A stretch of DNA of 64,000 nt, taken from contig NC_060961.1 of assembly GCF_910589235.1 (NCBI RefSeq), positions 7,133,440 through 7,197,439 on the forward strand, written 5' to 3'. Below the pieces are notes generated by a model, which was given only the letters and a program-made list of their open reading frames with translations, was not told the DNA's origin and made no database searches. The translations under genes and the position numbers were made by a program. Position 1 is the stretch's first letter. Each line of letters opens with the position of its first letter. The stretch is from Vespa crabro (lineage: Eukaryota; Arthropoda; Insecta; Hymenoptera; Vespidae). Positions 48,063-59,857 of the stretch are shown here, piece by piece.

Positions 48063-51000
48063 GTAATGAATATTTTCAAAAATCGAATTCGATCGAAAAA
48101 CGATCGAAATACTTTTTCCAATTTTAATTATTTTCCTTTTCCTTTTTTTATACCTTGAGGTTTCTTCGATGATATACCAAATGCTTCGGAAGATCCGTAC
48201 GGTCCACCGGCCGTGATACGCGAGGATGTTGAAAAGGGTCGTCAGCTGCTTTCCGGTCCACCCTATGAACTTTTCGAGAAAGAATTTCAACGAATTTTCG
48301 TGGGCGAAGCACTCACTAAACCAATATCGCAGGTAATTAAAAGAGTTACTGAATTATTTGAATTCCATCGAGATCTTTCGGATTTATATTATATTAATAT
48401 CCTTGTTTTGCTAAAATTTGCAGATAATTAACATATTCGAGTTTTATATAAATTATTTATGTAATCACGTAATGTTAATGAACGCATTAAAATTCGAAGT
48501 AAATCAATTTATTTTATTTTCTTTTTTCTTTTTTCAAAATATTATCTTTTTATCAAAGTATGATAAATCACATAAAATGTTAAATGTTCTAGATCGTAAA
48601 ACTAATGGTTGTCCAAATGTTTTCAATTTATCGAGTTTGATTAATCAAAATAAATATATTTCGTTAATAAATATATTCGTTAAATAAACAATATTTTATG
48701 TTAAATGAGTCTGATATTATCAAATTTCGAACTACATATAATTATTAAATATTATCGTGACAGGTTAAATATAAAAAAATCAAGATAGTAGAAGGTCCAC
48801 CCTTGATACCACCATCACCTTCGAAAAAGCACTCGACGCCTGGTGACTCGTACGGGTGTTTCAGCAAACAGCCGACTTACTTCAGTCCTGTATTAAGAGC
48901 CAAGCCAAAAAGAGAAAGGGAAGAGCCGAATTTCAAGATAAAACCTGGGAAACTCGGTGGACCGGGATATGCGGATATTTGCTTCAGCCCTTATCCCACT
49001 TATGCGCACGAGCCCTACGATCCCTGGAAAAGAAAGGATAAGAGAAAGGAAGGTATGATAGAGAGAGAGAGAGGGAGAGAGAAAAAGAGCTCTAAATTAA
49101 CAGCTTTTTTCGTGTCGACGTAGACCGTTCTACGTGCTTAACGTGTTTGGCCCTTTCGGTAGCTGTAATTAGGTCACGCTGCGTCGCGTCGCTTACCAGA
49201 TTACATTCATTAAATGTGAAAGAGCTTGAGTGCGGTCGAAATGAATAGTACAAACTAAAATTCTCGCTATCGAGGCTGCGAAAATAAAATGAGGTACCCG
49301 ATGTAAGAGATTAAAAAACCAAAAAAAAGAAGAAAAATTGAAAAAAGAGAGGGGAAGTAAAAGCGAATAAAGAATAACAGAAAGAAGAAGAAGAAGAAAA
49401 AAGAAGAAGAATAAATAAGAGGAAGAAAAGAACAATACTTACTTACGACCGTACTAATAAGATATAAGAAAGAGAAAGAGAAAGAGAAAGAAAAAGAGAA
49501 AGAGAAAGAAAAAGAGAAAGAGAAAGAGAAAGACGAGAAATAGCAGTGGATTAACGAAAAGTCGTTAAAAAGACGACGATTACATGTGCTCTTTGCTAAG
49601 AGATTAAAATAAATGTCGGAGGATGCTGCTCAGCATCCACGATGTGGATCTTTCGCACCTAAATTCTCGTCCTTTTCTTTTTCATCTAGGGTACATCCAT
49701 TTCTTTCTCTTTTTAAGTTCTCTTTTCTTTTTTTAAATTATACATACATATGTACGTACATGTCTACGTACCTACGTACATACGTACATACATTTCTTTT
49801 TCTCTCTGTTTTTTTTTCTCTTTCTCTTTCTCTCTCTTTCTCTCCTTCCCACGAACGTACATAAATAAATAAGTCGCGAGAACGAACGAGCGTACTTTTT
49901 TAAAAGAGATCTTCGCTTCCGGTGCTTTATCTTCCACGTTGACAAAGTGCTCGTCGCAGAACGAGCACGCGTACCACAACGTATAGTTAAGATCGTTTTT
50001 GGCTACTTTTTGGTACCAAGCCACGCTTTTCATTTTGATCCATACGATATACTTTTCTTCTTTCGTTTTATTCACCCTTTTTAATTTCTTTTTTCTTATT
50101 TCTTGTCTCTCTCTTTCTCTCTCTCTTTCTCTTTTTCCTTTTTTTTTTTATCTTTTTTTAATGTTTTACTGTTCTTTCTTTTTAAGTCCCATGTGTCAAG
50201 CTCGCTTTTCCTTTCTCTTTTTTATATTTTTGTTTTTATTCTTGCATATGCGTACACGTGTTTCAAGATGAAAGTGGAAAAAGCAAAATTCGCTTTGAAC
50301 ATTTGTCCTTCCTCACGTTACCCCTTATTTTTTCTTCATATATATATATGTATATATATGCGTGCAATTTCTTTTTTCCTTTCTCTCACTTTATCAACAA
50401 ACATTTCGAGGCATCACAAACAAATATTTTTCTTCCGAGGTGTCACATTATAAGCACGTTTATTTTAACGTAGTTCACTCAAGTGAGCGAGCGAGTTATA
50501 TTATCTTGGAAGTTAACGTAACGATTTTTTAAGTGTTTCGCTAAACGAGATAAGGATTATGGCAGTAAGCCGCGAACGATGTTATTTCGGTGAGAAGCGA
50601 GGGATGCAAAGTTTTAAGGAAAGTAAGAGAGAGAGAGAGAGGGAGAGAGAGAGAGAGGGAGAGAGAGAGAGAGAGAGAGTGAGTGAGAGAGAGAGAAATT
50701 TTGTAGTTAATGCGAAATAATGGTCTCAACACTGGCCGGTGTTAGATGTAATTCTCATTGTCAATGGTGAGACCCTTAATACCACGTTTTATGACCGCTT
50801 AAAGTTTCCAGCTCATGAAGTAAGAAATATATATTTGAATTCTTCGGAAAGTCATTCGCATTAATTACAAACAGCCTTATGTTTGCACGATACTATTAAG
50901 TAAGAACGAAGAGCAACTTTTCTTTTTAACATTCGCGATTTGCTTGTAAGAAAAAAAAAAAAGAAACAAAAAATCTCTTGAAAATTTCTAAATGAGTCAA

Positions 51001-51138
51001 TGATATTATATTAACTCGACAACGGTCTCTTTGTCGTTAATAATATCATTCCCATTATTTTTCTTTTACTAACCTTTGATAATACTACATATTGTGATCA
51101 TATAAAGCTCTTGATTTAATATCACATTAACAAGAGAG

Positions 51139-51169
<31 letters not shown>

Positions 51170-51375
51170 GAGAGAGAGGGAGAGAGAGTGAAAGAGGTAT
51201 AATAAAAGATACGATGACCACTCTGAGAAGACAAAGTATATAATTTACATCGAGCTACACTCTACGAGAAAATTCATAGCTCGTTGCTATGGAGTAGTTA
51301 GCAAGCTAAAAGCTAATTAAGCTTTCCGTTTTCGTTGTTTGTTGTTTTCATTGCTGTCGAAAGAGAGATAGAGAA

Positions 51376-51421
<46 letters not shown>

Positions 51422-51891
51422 TGAGAACGCTTGCATGAGTACAAATTTTAAGTGAAAATTACACATAGGATTCATTAAACGTTAACGTTTCATATTCCAC
51501 AGAGAGAAAAGGACCAAGTTTCTTGTCTATGAGTGCTCCTCTCGATTATTTCCCACCGAATCCTTATTTCGATGAAAGACCTGGTCCGACGTACGTGCGT
51601 CCAAAGGAAATTCAAGAAAAGATCATTGATCCTGGCCATATCTATGTCCCATTCCCAAAGTCACCCGGTGGAAATCACGATGGTTGCTTCAGCAAGTTTC
51701 CATCTTACTTGAGCGAACCGTATGATCTTAGTATCCCAAGAGTTGTCACGACCGGACCACCATTGCTCGCTGGTGGACCTGATCTACGAACAAAATATAC
51801 TAACAGTATTATCAATCAGGTCACAGCTGTATCCTGTAACGCGGCCAACTATCGAGAGTATCACGAACGTGTCTATCCTTTGACTCAATAA
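47987..51891 (+). CDS. CFAP96: CFAP96 (C4orf47/UPF0602) homologue, complete four-exon gene
   Basis: Exons 47987-48062, 48160-48332, 48764-49052 and 51503-51891 join in frame to 308 codons plus TAA, close to the roughly 309 residues of vertebrate CFAP96. Every intron is GT-AG and each split codon is completed correctly. The start is the only in-frame ATG after an upstream in-frame stop at 47948-47950. The order of motifs fits the family: KADLDRVG near the N-terminus, FEKEFQRIFVGEA at about residues 63-76, GPGYADICF at about 150-158, and a DYFPPNPYF block near 194-202. Three related segments of the form CFSxxPTYxxEPYD lie near 112, 156 and 241. CFAP96 is a small, Pro/Gly/Tyr-rich protein of cilia and flagella, so in an insect a role in the sperm tail or sensory cilia is likely (inference). 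No signal peptide or membrane segment is present. Confidence 0.9.
48160..48332 (+). CDS. CFAP96: CFAP96 exon 2
   Basis: It follows a pyrimidine-rich tract and TTGAG at 48155-48159. Two bases complete Gly26, then 57 codons run to CAG at 48330-48332, with donor GTAATT. It includes the conserved FEKEFQRIF region. Intron 1 before it is only 97 bp. Confidence 0.85.
48333..48763 (+). other. CFAP96 intron 2
   Basis: A 431-bp AT-rich intron with GT at the start and ACAG at the end. The exon 2 frame reads through into it for about 100 bases before a stop, without family similarity. Confidence 0.8.
48764..49052 (+). CDS. CFAP96: CFAP96 exon 3
   Basis: It starts in phase 0 after GACAG and encodes residues 84-179 plus the first base of codon 180. 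It carries two of the three CFSxxPTY-type segments and the GGPGYAD motif. The donor GTATGA at 49053 is followed at once by a GA microsatellite (49057-49089). Confidence 0.9.
49467..49535. repeat. (AAAGAG)n-type purine repeat
   Basis: About 70 bp of GAAAGA hexamer units with small variants, inside CFAP96 intron 3. Confidence 0.9.
49764..50075 (-). CDS. Unrecognised antisense ORF in CFAP96 intron 3
   Basis: A 103-codon frame on the minus strand. Its first 60 or so residues are of ordinary composition and include YACSFCDEHFVNVED; the rest is Lys/Glu-rich sequence translated from simple repeats. The CxxC followed by H recalls small zinc-binding motifs, but I cannot assign a family. It could be a decayed exon or retrocopy, or chance. 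Confidence 0.15.
   Translation of the reverse strand: MNKTKEEKYIVWIKMKSVAWYQKVAKNDLNYTLWYACSFCDEHFVNVEDKAPEAKISFKKVRSFVLATYLFMYVRGKERKREKEKEKKKQREKEMYVRMYVGT
50625..50697. repeat. (GA)n microsatellite
   Basis: A GA run with GGG and GTGA interruptions, in CFAP96 intron 3. Confidence 0.93.
51134..51195. repeat. (GA)n microsatellite
   Basis: A GA run with AAA and GGG interruptions in CFAP96 intron 3. Confidence 0.92.
51365..51421. repeat. (GA)n microsatellite near the CFAP96 exon 4 acceptor
   Basis: A GA run ending about 80 bp before the acceptor of exon 4. Confidence 0.93.
51503..51891 (+). CDS. CFAP96: CFAP96 exon 4, terminal
   Basis: Two bases complete Glu180, then 128 codons follow and TAA at 51889-51891. 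It holds the DYFPPNPYF block, a KSPGGNHDGCFSKFPSYLSEPYD-type repeat (residues 232-254) and the conserved NAANYREYHERVYPLTQ-type end. It is the longest and most clearly conserved exon. Confidence 0.92.
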
Positions 51892-51892
51892 A
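51887..51892 (+). terminator. AATAAA hexamer overlapping the CFAP96 stop codon
   Basis: The hexamer spans the last Gln codon, the TAA and one further base. If used, the 3' UTR would be only some 10-30 bases. ATTAAA variants at 52048-52053 and 52205-52210 are alternatives for a more usual UTR. Confidence 0.35.
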
Positions 51893-53699
51893 TTTTTATA
51901 TTTGCCTTTTGTTTGGATACGCGTACGTTATTTTACTTTACTTTACTTTCTTTATTTCTCATTTTTTTTCTTTTTCTTCCTTTTTTCCTGTCTTTTTGTT
52001 GTTTTTGACTACTTCTTTTTTCTTTTTTATTTTTTTTGTATTTCAGTATTAAACTCGAAACGATTTGGTAGATGCATCGATTCACTTTTAAGCCGATCGA
52101 ACGACTCGTTCTCTCTCTCTTTCTCTCTCTCTCACTCTTTCCCTCTCTATCTCTTTCTCTCTATACTCGCACGATATACCCAAGAGTATTTTGTACAGAG
52201 GCCAATTAAACGTTCGTGTTCTCTCGATTTCCACCTGCTATCGCGAACTTTCCTAATGGATGACTCTAGCCCATTCGTACGTAAAAACTTTTATACAAAA
52301 CAAATTGTATTCTCTCGTCGGCTCGACTTTAAATCCTTGTAATCCTCACCGCTAGGATATCCTTGTCGTCTAACTTTTACTTTTTGAAACGCATTCATTT
52401 TGATTTACAATGTATTGTTCCCCTTTTTATTTTTATATTCGAACAAATATATACGAAAAAGTAAATATATCGTGAGATCGTAAATGTCATCCTTCCTTCT
52501 GTTTTTCTACATCTATTTTTACGAGGAAAGGTAATACAAGACGATGCGAACATAAAAGGATACCCTAACTCTGTTCTCTCCTCTGTTCTCATGTTAGCTT
52601 CCTTTCAACTTCTTTTAAATCTGAATCCTTTTTAGTGACTTTATTTAGATACGAATAGAGTAGATCTCGTGGATACGTAATTTTCAAGAATAACAACATC
52701 AATTTGAAACTACGTTGACGGCATTGCAAATGATCCGATCAACGATTTTATGGTTGAAGAAAGGATAAAGTCAATATATGAAAGTGTTCTGATTTTCCAT
52801 GAGCCAGCTGAATGTGACGTAAGTTAAAGAACATATAGATGATCAGTGAATCGAAATTCTCTTCTGTATTCTGGTAAAAGGAAGGAACGGTATGGTGAGG
52901 TAGGGAAGACAGGGGAAATAGATGGCGGGGGTTACGTTTTCTCAGTCACGTACTGACCAGCACCCTTGGCAAACACAATGGCGGGAGAGTGCTGGGAACC
53001 CTCTTGGATTGACCAGCCCTTTTAAACTGAATCGGCTCCAAACTTACGCTAGTAATGAAATTCTAACGAACGTTCACCGTCACTCCGAATAGACGACTAC
53101 TTCTGTAGGTCGCAATTAAACGTTCTCAGCAAACAATGAGTATCCGACGACAGGTTTCCTACCATATGGAACAGCTGAAGCTACGAAGCCATAGTATTTC
53201 ATCAAGAGATACATATGTATGTTGGTACGTATATTATTTGCTGGCTATTGCGACTTCATATAAAACGCATTACGATAGTCTCTTATCAGCGTTCCATCAC
53301 ATAACTTAATTAGCTTCTTCTCGATCAATAATCAGATTGATATGTATGTACGTATATTTGTATGATAAGACTAAACGAACGAGAATATTTTTTTACTTGA
53401 TTTACGATTCCAATAACTTATCAATTGTTTAATATCATTATAAATTCAATGATTTTCATTTTAAACGAGATCTTCATTTTATACTAGGGGTTAATAATTT
53501 TCCGATCCATCAATACGTAGATATATTGTAAACCTATAGAGTCAATATTTAACATCAAAAATAAATTTTGCAATCATTTCGAACATGTCGAACGATTTTG
53601 AAAAAAGGAACAAAAACCTGATACAAGTTTGAAACATTAATTGTGCGTACAATACAAAAATTGAATGGACGATCGAACAATTATTTTTGTTAGAAAAAA

Positions 53700-53700
53700 G

Positions 53701-53745
<45 letters not shown>
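53700..53745. repeat. (GA)n microsatellite
   Basis: A short GAAA-type lead followed by a GA run. Confidence 0.92.
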
Positions 53746-53749
<4 letters not shown>

Positions 53750-55015
53750 TACTCAATTGTTCAATTGGCGTAAAAGCGCAATAAATGTTTCGCATCAATA
53801 AGTTCGTGCTTTCCGAGAAAAATATTCTTCAATGATCGTATTGGGAGTCTTAGATGTGGCGTGAAAGAGGAAGTAAAGGAAAAAAAGGTAAGGGAAAGAA
53901 GAGAAGAAAGTAGAAAAAGAAGATCGTCACGATTCTCGCGAGATTTATTCCATAGCTGAAACCGAATATTTCTTTAGAGCGGCGTGTCGTTGCTCCGGTA
54001 TTAAACATTCCAAGCATCGCGATACCTTTCCAATACACAACACGTTATCTAGAGTTCTACGATGGAAGATCCAAGGCAACCACACGTGTTCACACACATA
54101 CACACACGGACACTGATACATAGGCACTGATACATAGACACATAGACGTTTGTACTAGGATGGTGGCGAGGAGTTCTGTATTCGTTTGAAAGGCTATGAC
54201 TGTCGCAAAAATAGAAAAAAAAGGCTAAGAGATAAAGATAGATAGAGAAAGAGAGAGAGAGAGAAGCTTTAAAAAGAGGATCTTAAAATATGCGATATCG
54301 AATCCATGGAAATCTATCGAACGATCTTCTTCCAAACATTTTATTATCAATATAGAAAGTGTATTTACAATTATAACAAAAGAGATAAAAAAATATTGAA
54401 TTTTATGTGAAGACGTCATTTTTATTATTAAATTTCTTTTCCTTAATTTCTCTATGAGTTGTTATAAAAAGTTTGTATAAAGAAATAAAAGTGACATCTA
54501 GTTTCGAGCATAAGTTCAATTGAGCTTAACTTAACCGTTAATCGAATACTATAACGAAATAATCAAAACTAAAAGGTTAATCGAATTAAATCTCAGAATA
54601 GTATTCGTTAGGATTAACAACATTTGAAATGAAAGAATTGCTAAGGAGGATCGATCATTCGCTTTTTCAATTCTGACAAACATTCAATTTCATCGAACAA
54701 CTGCTGATGCGATTCCGTTTCTGCCAGCTGATAGAGTAAGGTCTATATTTACGCGACAGAATAAAACTACTTGTTTACCTATGTACTCTTGCGACAGAGG
54801 TGCCAACGAAGAAGCTACGAGAGCTTGGTTTATCGTTGTCATACGAAAGTGTGTGTAACTGTGGTGTAGCAAACGTGGTGGTAGAACGTTGTAGTGGAAG
54901 CTATTCGATGAACAAGTCGAGTAAATCTACGGCTCGTTAAAGCTAGAACGGTCCTAGAGACTTAATTCGATTCGTCTGCTTCGAGATAGTACTAGAAGAG
55001 ATACAGAAGAGTAAA

Positions 55016-55037
55016 ATGAGAGAAAGAGAGGAAGGGA

Positions 55038-55070
<33 letters not shown>

Positions 55071-55128
55071 CAGAGAGGAGGAGGGAGAAAGAGAGACAGA
55101 GAGAGAGACAGAGACAGAGAGGAGGAGG

Positions 55129-55191
<63 letters not shown>

Positions 55192-55236
55192 GAGGAGGGA
55201 GAAAGAGAGAGAGAGACAGAGACAGAGAGGAGGAGG

Positions 55237-55295
<59 letters not shown>

Positions 55296-55296
55296 G
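55016..55296. repeat. Higher-order GA/GACA/GGAGGA minisatellite
   Basis: About 280 bp of almost pure purines plus ACAG steps. The block GGAGGAGGGAGAAAGAGAG occurs four times (starting near 55077, 55121, 55191 and 55229), each preceded by GACAGAGACAGAGA units and followed by a variable-length GA run. Both strands are open, giving Arg-Glu or Ser-Leu artefact frames. Confidence 0.93.
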
Positions 55297-55941
55297 AACG
55301 TTCTATAGCCTCGTAACGAACGATCGAAAGCTTTGAATACTTCGAAAGTGCTCTACGGTGTTCGTTCGAAGGAACATTTTTACACGAGCGTCGATATCGG
55401 TAATTACACCGAGATCGCACGATCTTGTCTTCTAATCCTTTCGATCGATCGATGCTCATTGATTCTACCTAATAGGCAGTAGAAAAGATTCTTTATATAT
55501 TATCAGTCGGTAGAAAAGAATGTTTATATCTTTTTTTCATATAATGCAATTTATAAAAGATCATTCATCGTGCTTTTCTAATTTAGATATTATAATTTTG
55601 TTAATTTTTATAATCATTCATTTTATAGTATAGGCACGTATGCGTATACATATATTATATTTGTAATTGGTTATTGTGAAATACGACGACGTTTTCTTTA
55701 AAATAATAATGTCAAGAATTTCCAAGTCAATGTTTCATTAACTAATAATATACAGAATTAGAGAATATGTCACTAACTCGTTTGATTACGTGATAACATA
55801 TACGTGTTTGATTAATTTTACTGTCTAATTTGAGAATGTCACTGCTGTTATCGAATATTACAAGATTTCGCGAGTTCCAATGTTGTTGTTAAATGTTCCA
55901 TAGAAAGGGATATTAATAATTTTGAATTTTAAATAATATCT

Positions 55942-55943
<2 letters not shown>

Positions 55944-56015
<72 letters not shown>
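55944..56015. repeat. (TA)n(GATA)n compound microsatellite
   Basis: A TA run to about 55978, followed directly by about nine GATA units. Confidence 0.95.
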
Positions 56016-56358
56016 AGATCTCTTTTCCTTGTTCGAATGATCTTCGATTAAGTTCGTCAATGAAAATAAATTGAATTTGCCATAAATAAAGAAAATGTAA
56101 AATGTTTCTTACTTATTCGCTTTGAGAATAGGCCAAACTGTGCTAATGATTCATATTGAAGCAATCGAAAGATATTGCGAGATATTTAATCTATTAAAAA
56201 ATGATTGGTTGATAATACATCTCGTGTTATTTTATCATAACAAAGATGAAATATTTCATAGTTCATCTTGACTCACTTTCTTTTCTCGATTTTCTAGTAA
56301 ATATCTCAGCACCAGTTTTTCCAATGTGACACTCGACGATGTTTTTTCTTTTCTTCTC

Positions 56359-56359
56359 G

Positions 56360-56399
<40 letters not shown>

Positions 56400-56405
56400 T
56401 TTTCT
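56359..56405. repeat. (CT)n microsatellite
   Basis: A CT run with one or two TTT interruptions. Confidence 0.92.
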
Positions 56406-57119
56406 CTCCTCTCACTCTCTTCTCTTTCATTTACTTTTTTTTCTTTTCCCATCTATTTCCCAGCTTTTACTAATCTCAGAATAAATGTCGCATTGATGTG
56501 ATCGATGTGAAACACGTTCGCAAAAGGAACTCTTCATTAAAATCTAACGAAGAGGAAGAAAGATAGCAGTATGATTTTCGAGATCGAAATAGCTTTTATC
56601 GTACCGCTGACTTTCAAAGTGTTCTTTAAATAACTACTTTCTTTTTTTTCGAGGAAAATAAGAAAAAAAGAAAGAAGAAAAAGGAAAAACTCGCGCGTCT
56701 AAATTCACGATTCAATTATTTTTCAATTGTCAAGAATGCCGTTTAATAATTCTTGAGCGTTGAAATTTGCATTAACTACTACAAGAAACGGTAATTACTG
56801 GGTCTTAATTTATCCTGAAGATTTAAGTCAGATCGTTTGACATTGGATCCCTTTCTAAAGGGATAGTATGAGAGAAGAAAACCATTTCGACCGCAAAATT
56901 GTACGCGACGACTTCTTAGACGGACGAAAACGGTAGAAAATCCAGATGACGACCAGGCCAACCTGGGTGCTTTCAATTATGAAAACGTTTCTATATGCCA
57001 TTGTCGCACGGCATTGTTCAACGAGTACAATCGAGAAGATAATTAAGCGATCTTTACGAACGAAGGACGCGAAATTCATTATGTAACAGAGCGACGCGAT
57101 CGTTGCGACACGAGAACCT

Positions 57120-57120
57120 T

Positions 57121-57178
<58 letters not shown>

Positions 57179-57243
57179 TGAAAGTGAGAAAGGAAGGAAG
57201 AGAGAGAAAGAAAGAGAAAGAGAGAGAGAAAGGGAGAGAGAGA
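57120..57243. repeat. (GA)n microsatellite with purine tail
   Basis: A pure GA run of about 50 bp (57125-57174), followed by 70 bp of interrupted GA, GAAA and GGAA units. Confidence 0.93.
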
Positions 57244-57587
57244 TCGTTATCGAGCTACTTTTCTTCATAGGGACAGATCCCTACTGAAAAACGCCGTTTA
57301 CTTGCGTCGTAAAGCTCCCCGAAAGCTCGTACATCGTGAAGAAAAGAATATCTGATAAGATCAGCGTAAAAGTTTATCTTCAATCGTTCCTTCTAGTTTC
57401 TATGTTTATATAAAACGATTCATTTACATTTTATATCAGATATTACAATTTATATATTTTTAATCGATTGCAAATGAAATTGTAAATTTGAAATACTAAG
57501 AGAACGATTAAACAAACAAATAGAAAAATCAACTATATTTTTAACATAGATGAACGAAATATGGTAGTAAATTGAAGTAGAAATATT

Positions 57588-57675
57588 TATATATATATAT
57601 ATATATATACACGAACGTACAAATACATATACATATATATATGTGTGTGTGTGTGTGTATATATGTACGTATGTA
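57588..57675. repeat. (TA)n/(TG)n compound microsatellite
   Basis: TA units, a short ACGTACAA spacer, then TATG and a pure GT run. Confidence 0.9.
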
Positions 57676-58173
57676 AATATATATGTTCTATGTGAAAATT
57701 TTTCTTGGAGATAAAAGGTATAGTAGCACGTGATGGCTCGTTAAATAACATATGTGTGTGATCGTCGTCCTGGCACATTGTGAAAGATGGTAATCGAATA
57801 ATAAATGGAAAATCAAGATGGTCGTACGATTGCTCGTAGGAAATAGGACGACGGCCAGGATCGGCATCGTTCCTAAAAGGATATTCTCCTTTTTCCAAGG
57901 GTCTCACGTTTTTATAGGGAAGACAGGAAACTTAAGTTAGCGACTACTTTCAGAAAAGCTTCGACGTCTCCACTCATTTTACGTGCACTCGTCGTGGATC
58001 GCGATCACGAGAGTAGGCGAACGTGACTTCCAATTTCGTTGACAACGATTTACGGGTAGACGTGCTCAACTCCACGATTCTCCACGAAATTTTTAAGAAG
58101 GAGAGAAAGGAATTTTGAAACTTTCTTATATCCAACCCATCTTCTTGGAACAAAATAATAATCTTAAAAATTT

Positions 58174-58204
<31 letters not shown>

Positions 58205-58604
58205 TATTTCTTTTTAATAAAAAATAAAAAATAACAACAATTATATTACTACGAAATATGTTATATTAATTAAAAGAAAGAATTTTTAATCAAGGGGAAA
58301 ATATTGTGCGATAGCAAAAGAAAAAAGAATATATATATATATATAAATATATATATATTGCATTCACTTTTTCTTAAGTAAAAGAATATCAAATATATAT
58401 TTGCACGATGTCGTATGGTCTCGGATAAACAGAAAAAAAAAGAAAAAGAAGAAAGTAGGAGTTTCTCTTCTATTGCGATTTCGAGATGAAAGGAGAGTGC
58501 GATAACGCGGATGACTGGACACCAAAACGCATGCCGACATCGGAAGTTTGAAGGTAAACCGCAAGCGAGATTATATAAACGTGCGAGGATGCTTTCAACA
58601 TCTT

Positions 58605-58616
58605 GTCTCTCTCTCT

Positions 58617-58665
<49 letters not shown>

Positions 58666-58733
58666 GTACGGGATTCGATATTTTGTAGAAAGAGACAGAA
58701 AGAGAGAAAGACTGAGAAAGAGAGAGCGAGAGA

Positions 58734-58765
<32 letters not shown>

Positions 58766-58770
58766 TATGT
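58605..58770. repeat. (CT)n and (GA)n inverted microsatellite pair
   Basis: A CT array at about 58605-58661 and a GA array at about 58688-58768 are separated by some 27 bp. In single-stranded form they could pair into a hairpin of roughly 40-50 bp. Confidence 0.9.
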
Positions 58771-59445
58771 TGGTCCTCTCCATTGAAGCTATTCTTACCA
58801 TATGTATGCTGGTTTTAGCTTGTCGAGATAGATATTCCTAACATTCGTTGAAACGGCCGGCTTTACGGCAGCTTTCGTGCTGAAAGCTCGCTCGAGTGCG
58901 GCCGTGCGTCCTTCTTTCTTTTTCTCTTTTTCTTGTACTCACACAGTCACATTCAGAGAAAAAGAAAAAAGAAGGAGAGAGAGAAGGAGAAGAAGAGAGA
59001 AAGATAAAGAGAAAGAGAGGCCATAGCCAACCACCTTCGCTCTCTATCGTCCTTATATTTCTCGCACTCCTTTCCGCCTTTCATTCTACGAAAGACCAAG
59101 CACAGTATCTTTCTGAAGCTCCCCATCCTTTCTCAGGCTTTCTCTTTTTCCATGCTTCCTCACTCGCTTCCCTTTTATTTCACACGGCCTCCTTTCCCTA
59201 TACGAAATCCTTCCGTCCGATTTTCCTCCTTCCACTTTTCTCTATGGCCTTTCCTTCTTATCCATCCTCTTATAGCCCTATCCCTTTATTTTCTACTAGT
59301 ATTTCGTCTTTTAGTCATCCTCGATCTAAATGTTTTCCTCGTGAGCCGATTTCAATCGACAGATGCAAGTACTTTCAATTCGAAATGATCTTTAAACGAT
59401 CAAAAAGAAAATAATAGTAGTAGTAGTAATAGATACTTTATAAGT

Positions 59446-59570
59446 AGTACAAATCAAACGTCCATATATGATCAGACATTTTTTAAATACAATAGTACAA
59501 GCGAATCATTCGTCTGGAGTCGGTCATTTAAGTAGTACAAGTAAATCATTCGCATGAAGTCAGAAATGTA
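59446..59570. repeat. Degenerate tandem repeat with AGTACAA anchor
   Basis: AGTACAA starts at 59446, 59494 and 59534. The second and third copies also share AATCATTCG, a GA(A/G)GTC-like step and similar spacing, so this looks like an old tandem repeat of about 40-48 bp. Confidence 0.6.
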
Positions 59571-59762
59571 CGTAAATTATTTGTTGCAAAAGATGTAAAA
59601 GGAAGGAAAAGAAAAAAATGTTATATCCCTTACAGTAATTATTTTTATTATTTTATTTCAATTACTCATATAACAGATGTTATTTCTTTTTTTCACCTTT
59701 TTGTTCATTCTTTATTTTTCTTTTTTGTTTAACAGCCTCATGTATTAATGAATAAAATAATA

Positions 59763-59766
<4 letters not shown>

Positions 59767-59805
<39 letters not shown>

Positions 59806-59809
59806 ATAG

Positions 59810-59857
<48 letters not shown>

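Larger units (their letters stand above)
49053..51502 (+). other. CFAP96 intron 3, microsatellite-rich
   Basis: A 2.45-kb intron ending in TTCCACAG. It contains GA arrays right after the donor and at about 50625-50697, 51134-51195 and 51365-51421 near the acceptor. It also holds an AAAGAG-type array at 49467-49535 and an antisense open frame at 49764-50075. Confidence 0.8.

Noticed and set aside
55016..55459. Overlapping long frames on both strands in the GA minisatellite
   Set aside because: Pure Arg-Glu or Ser-Leu/Pro output of purine repeats, open on both strands at once.
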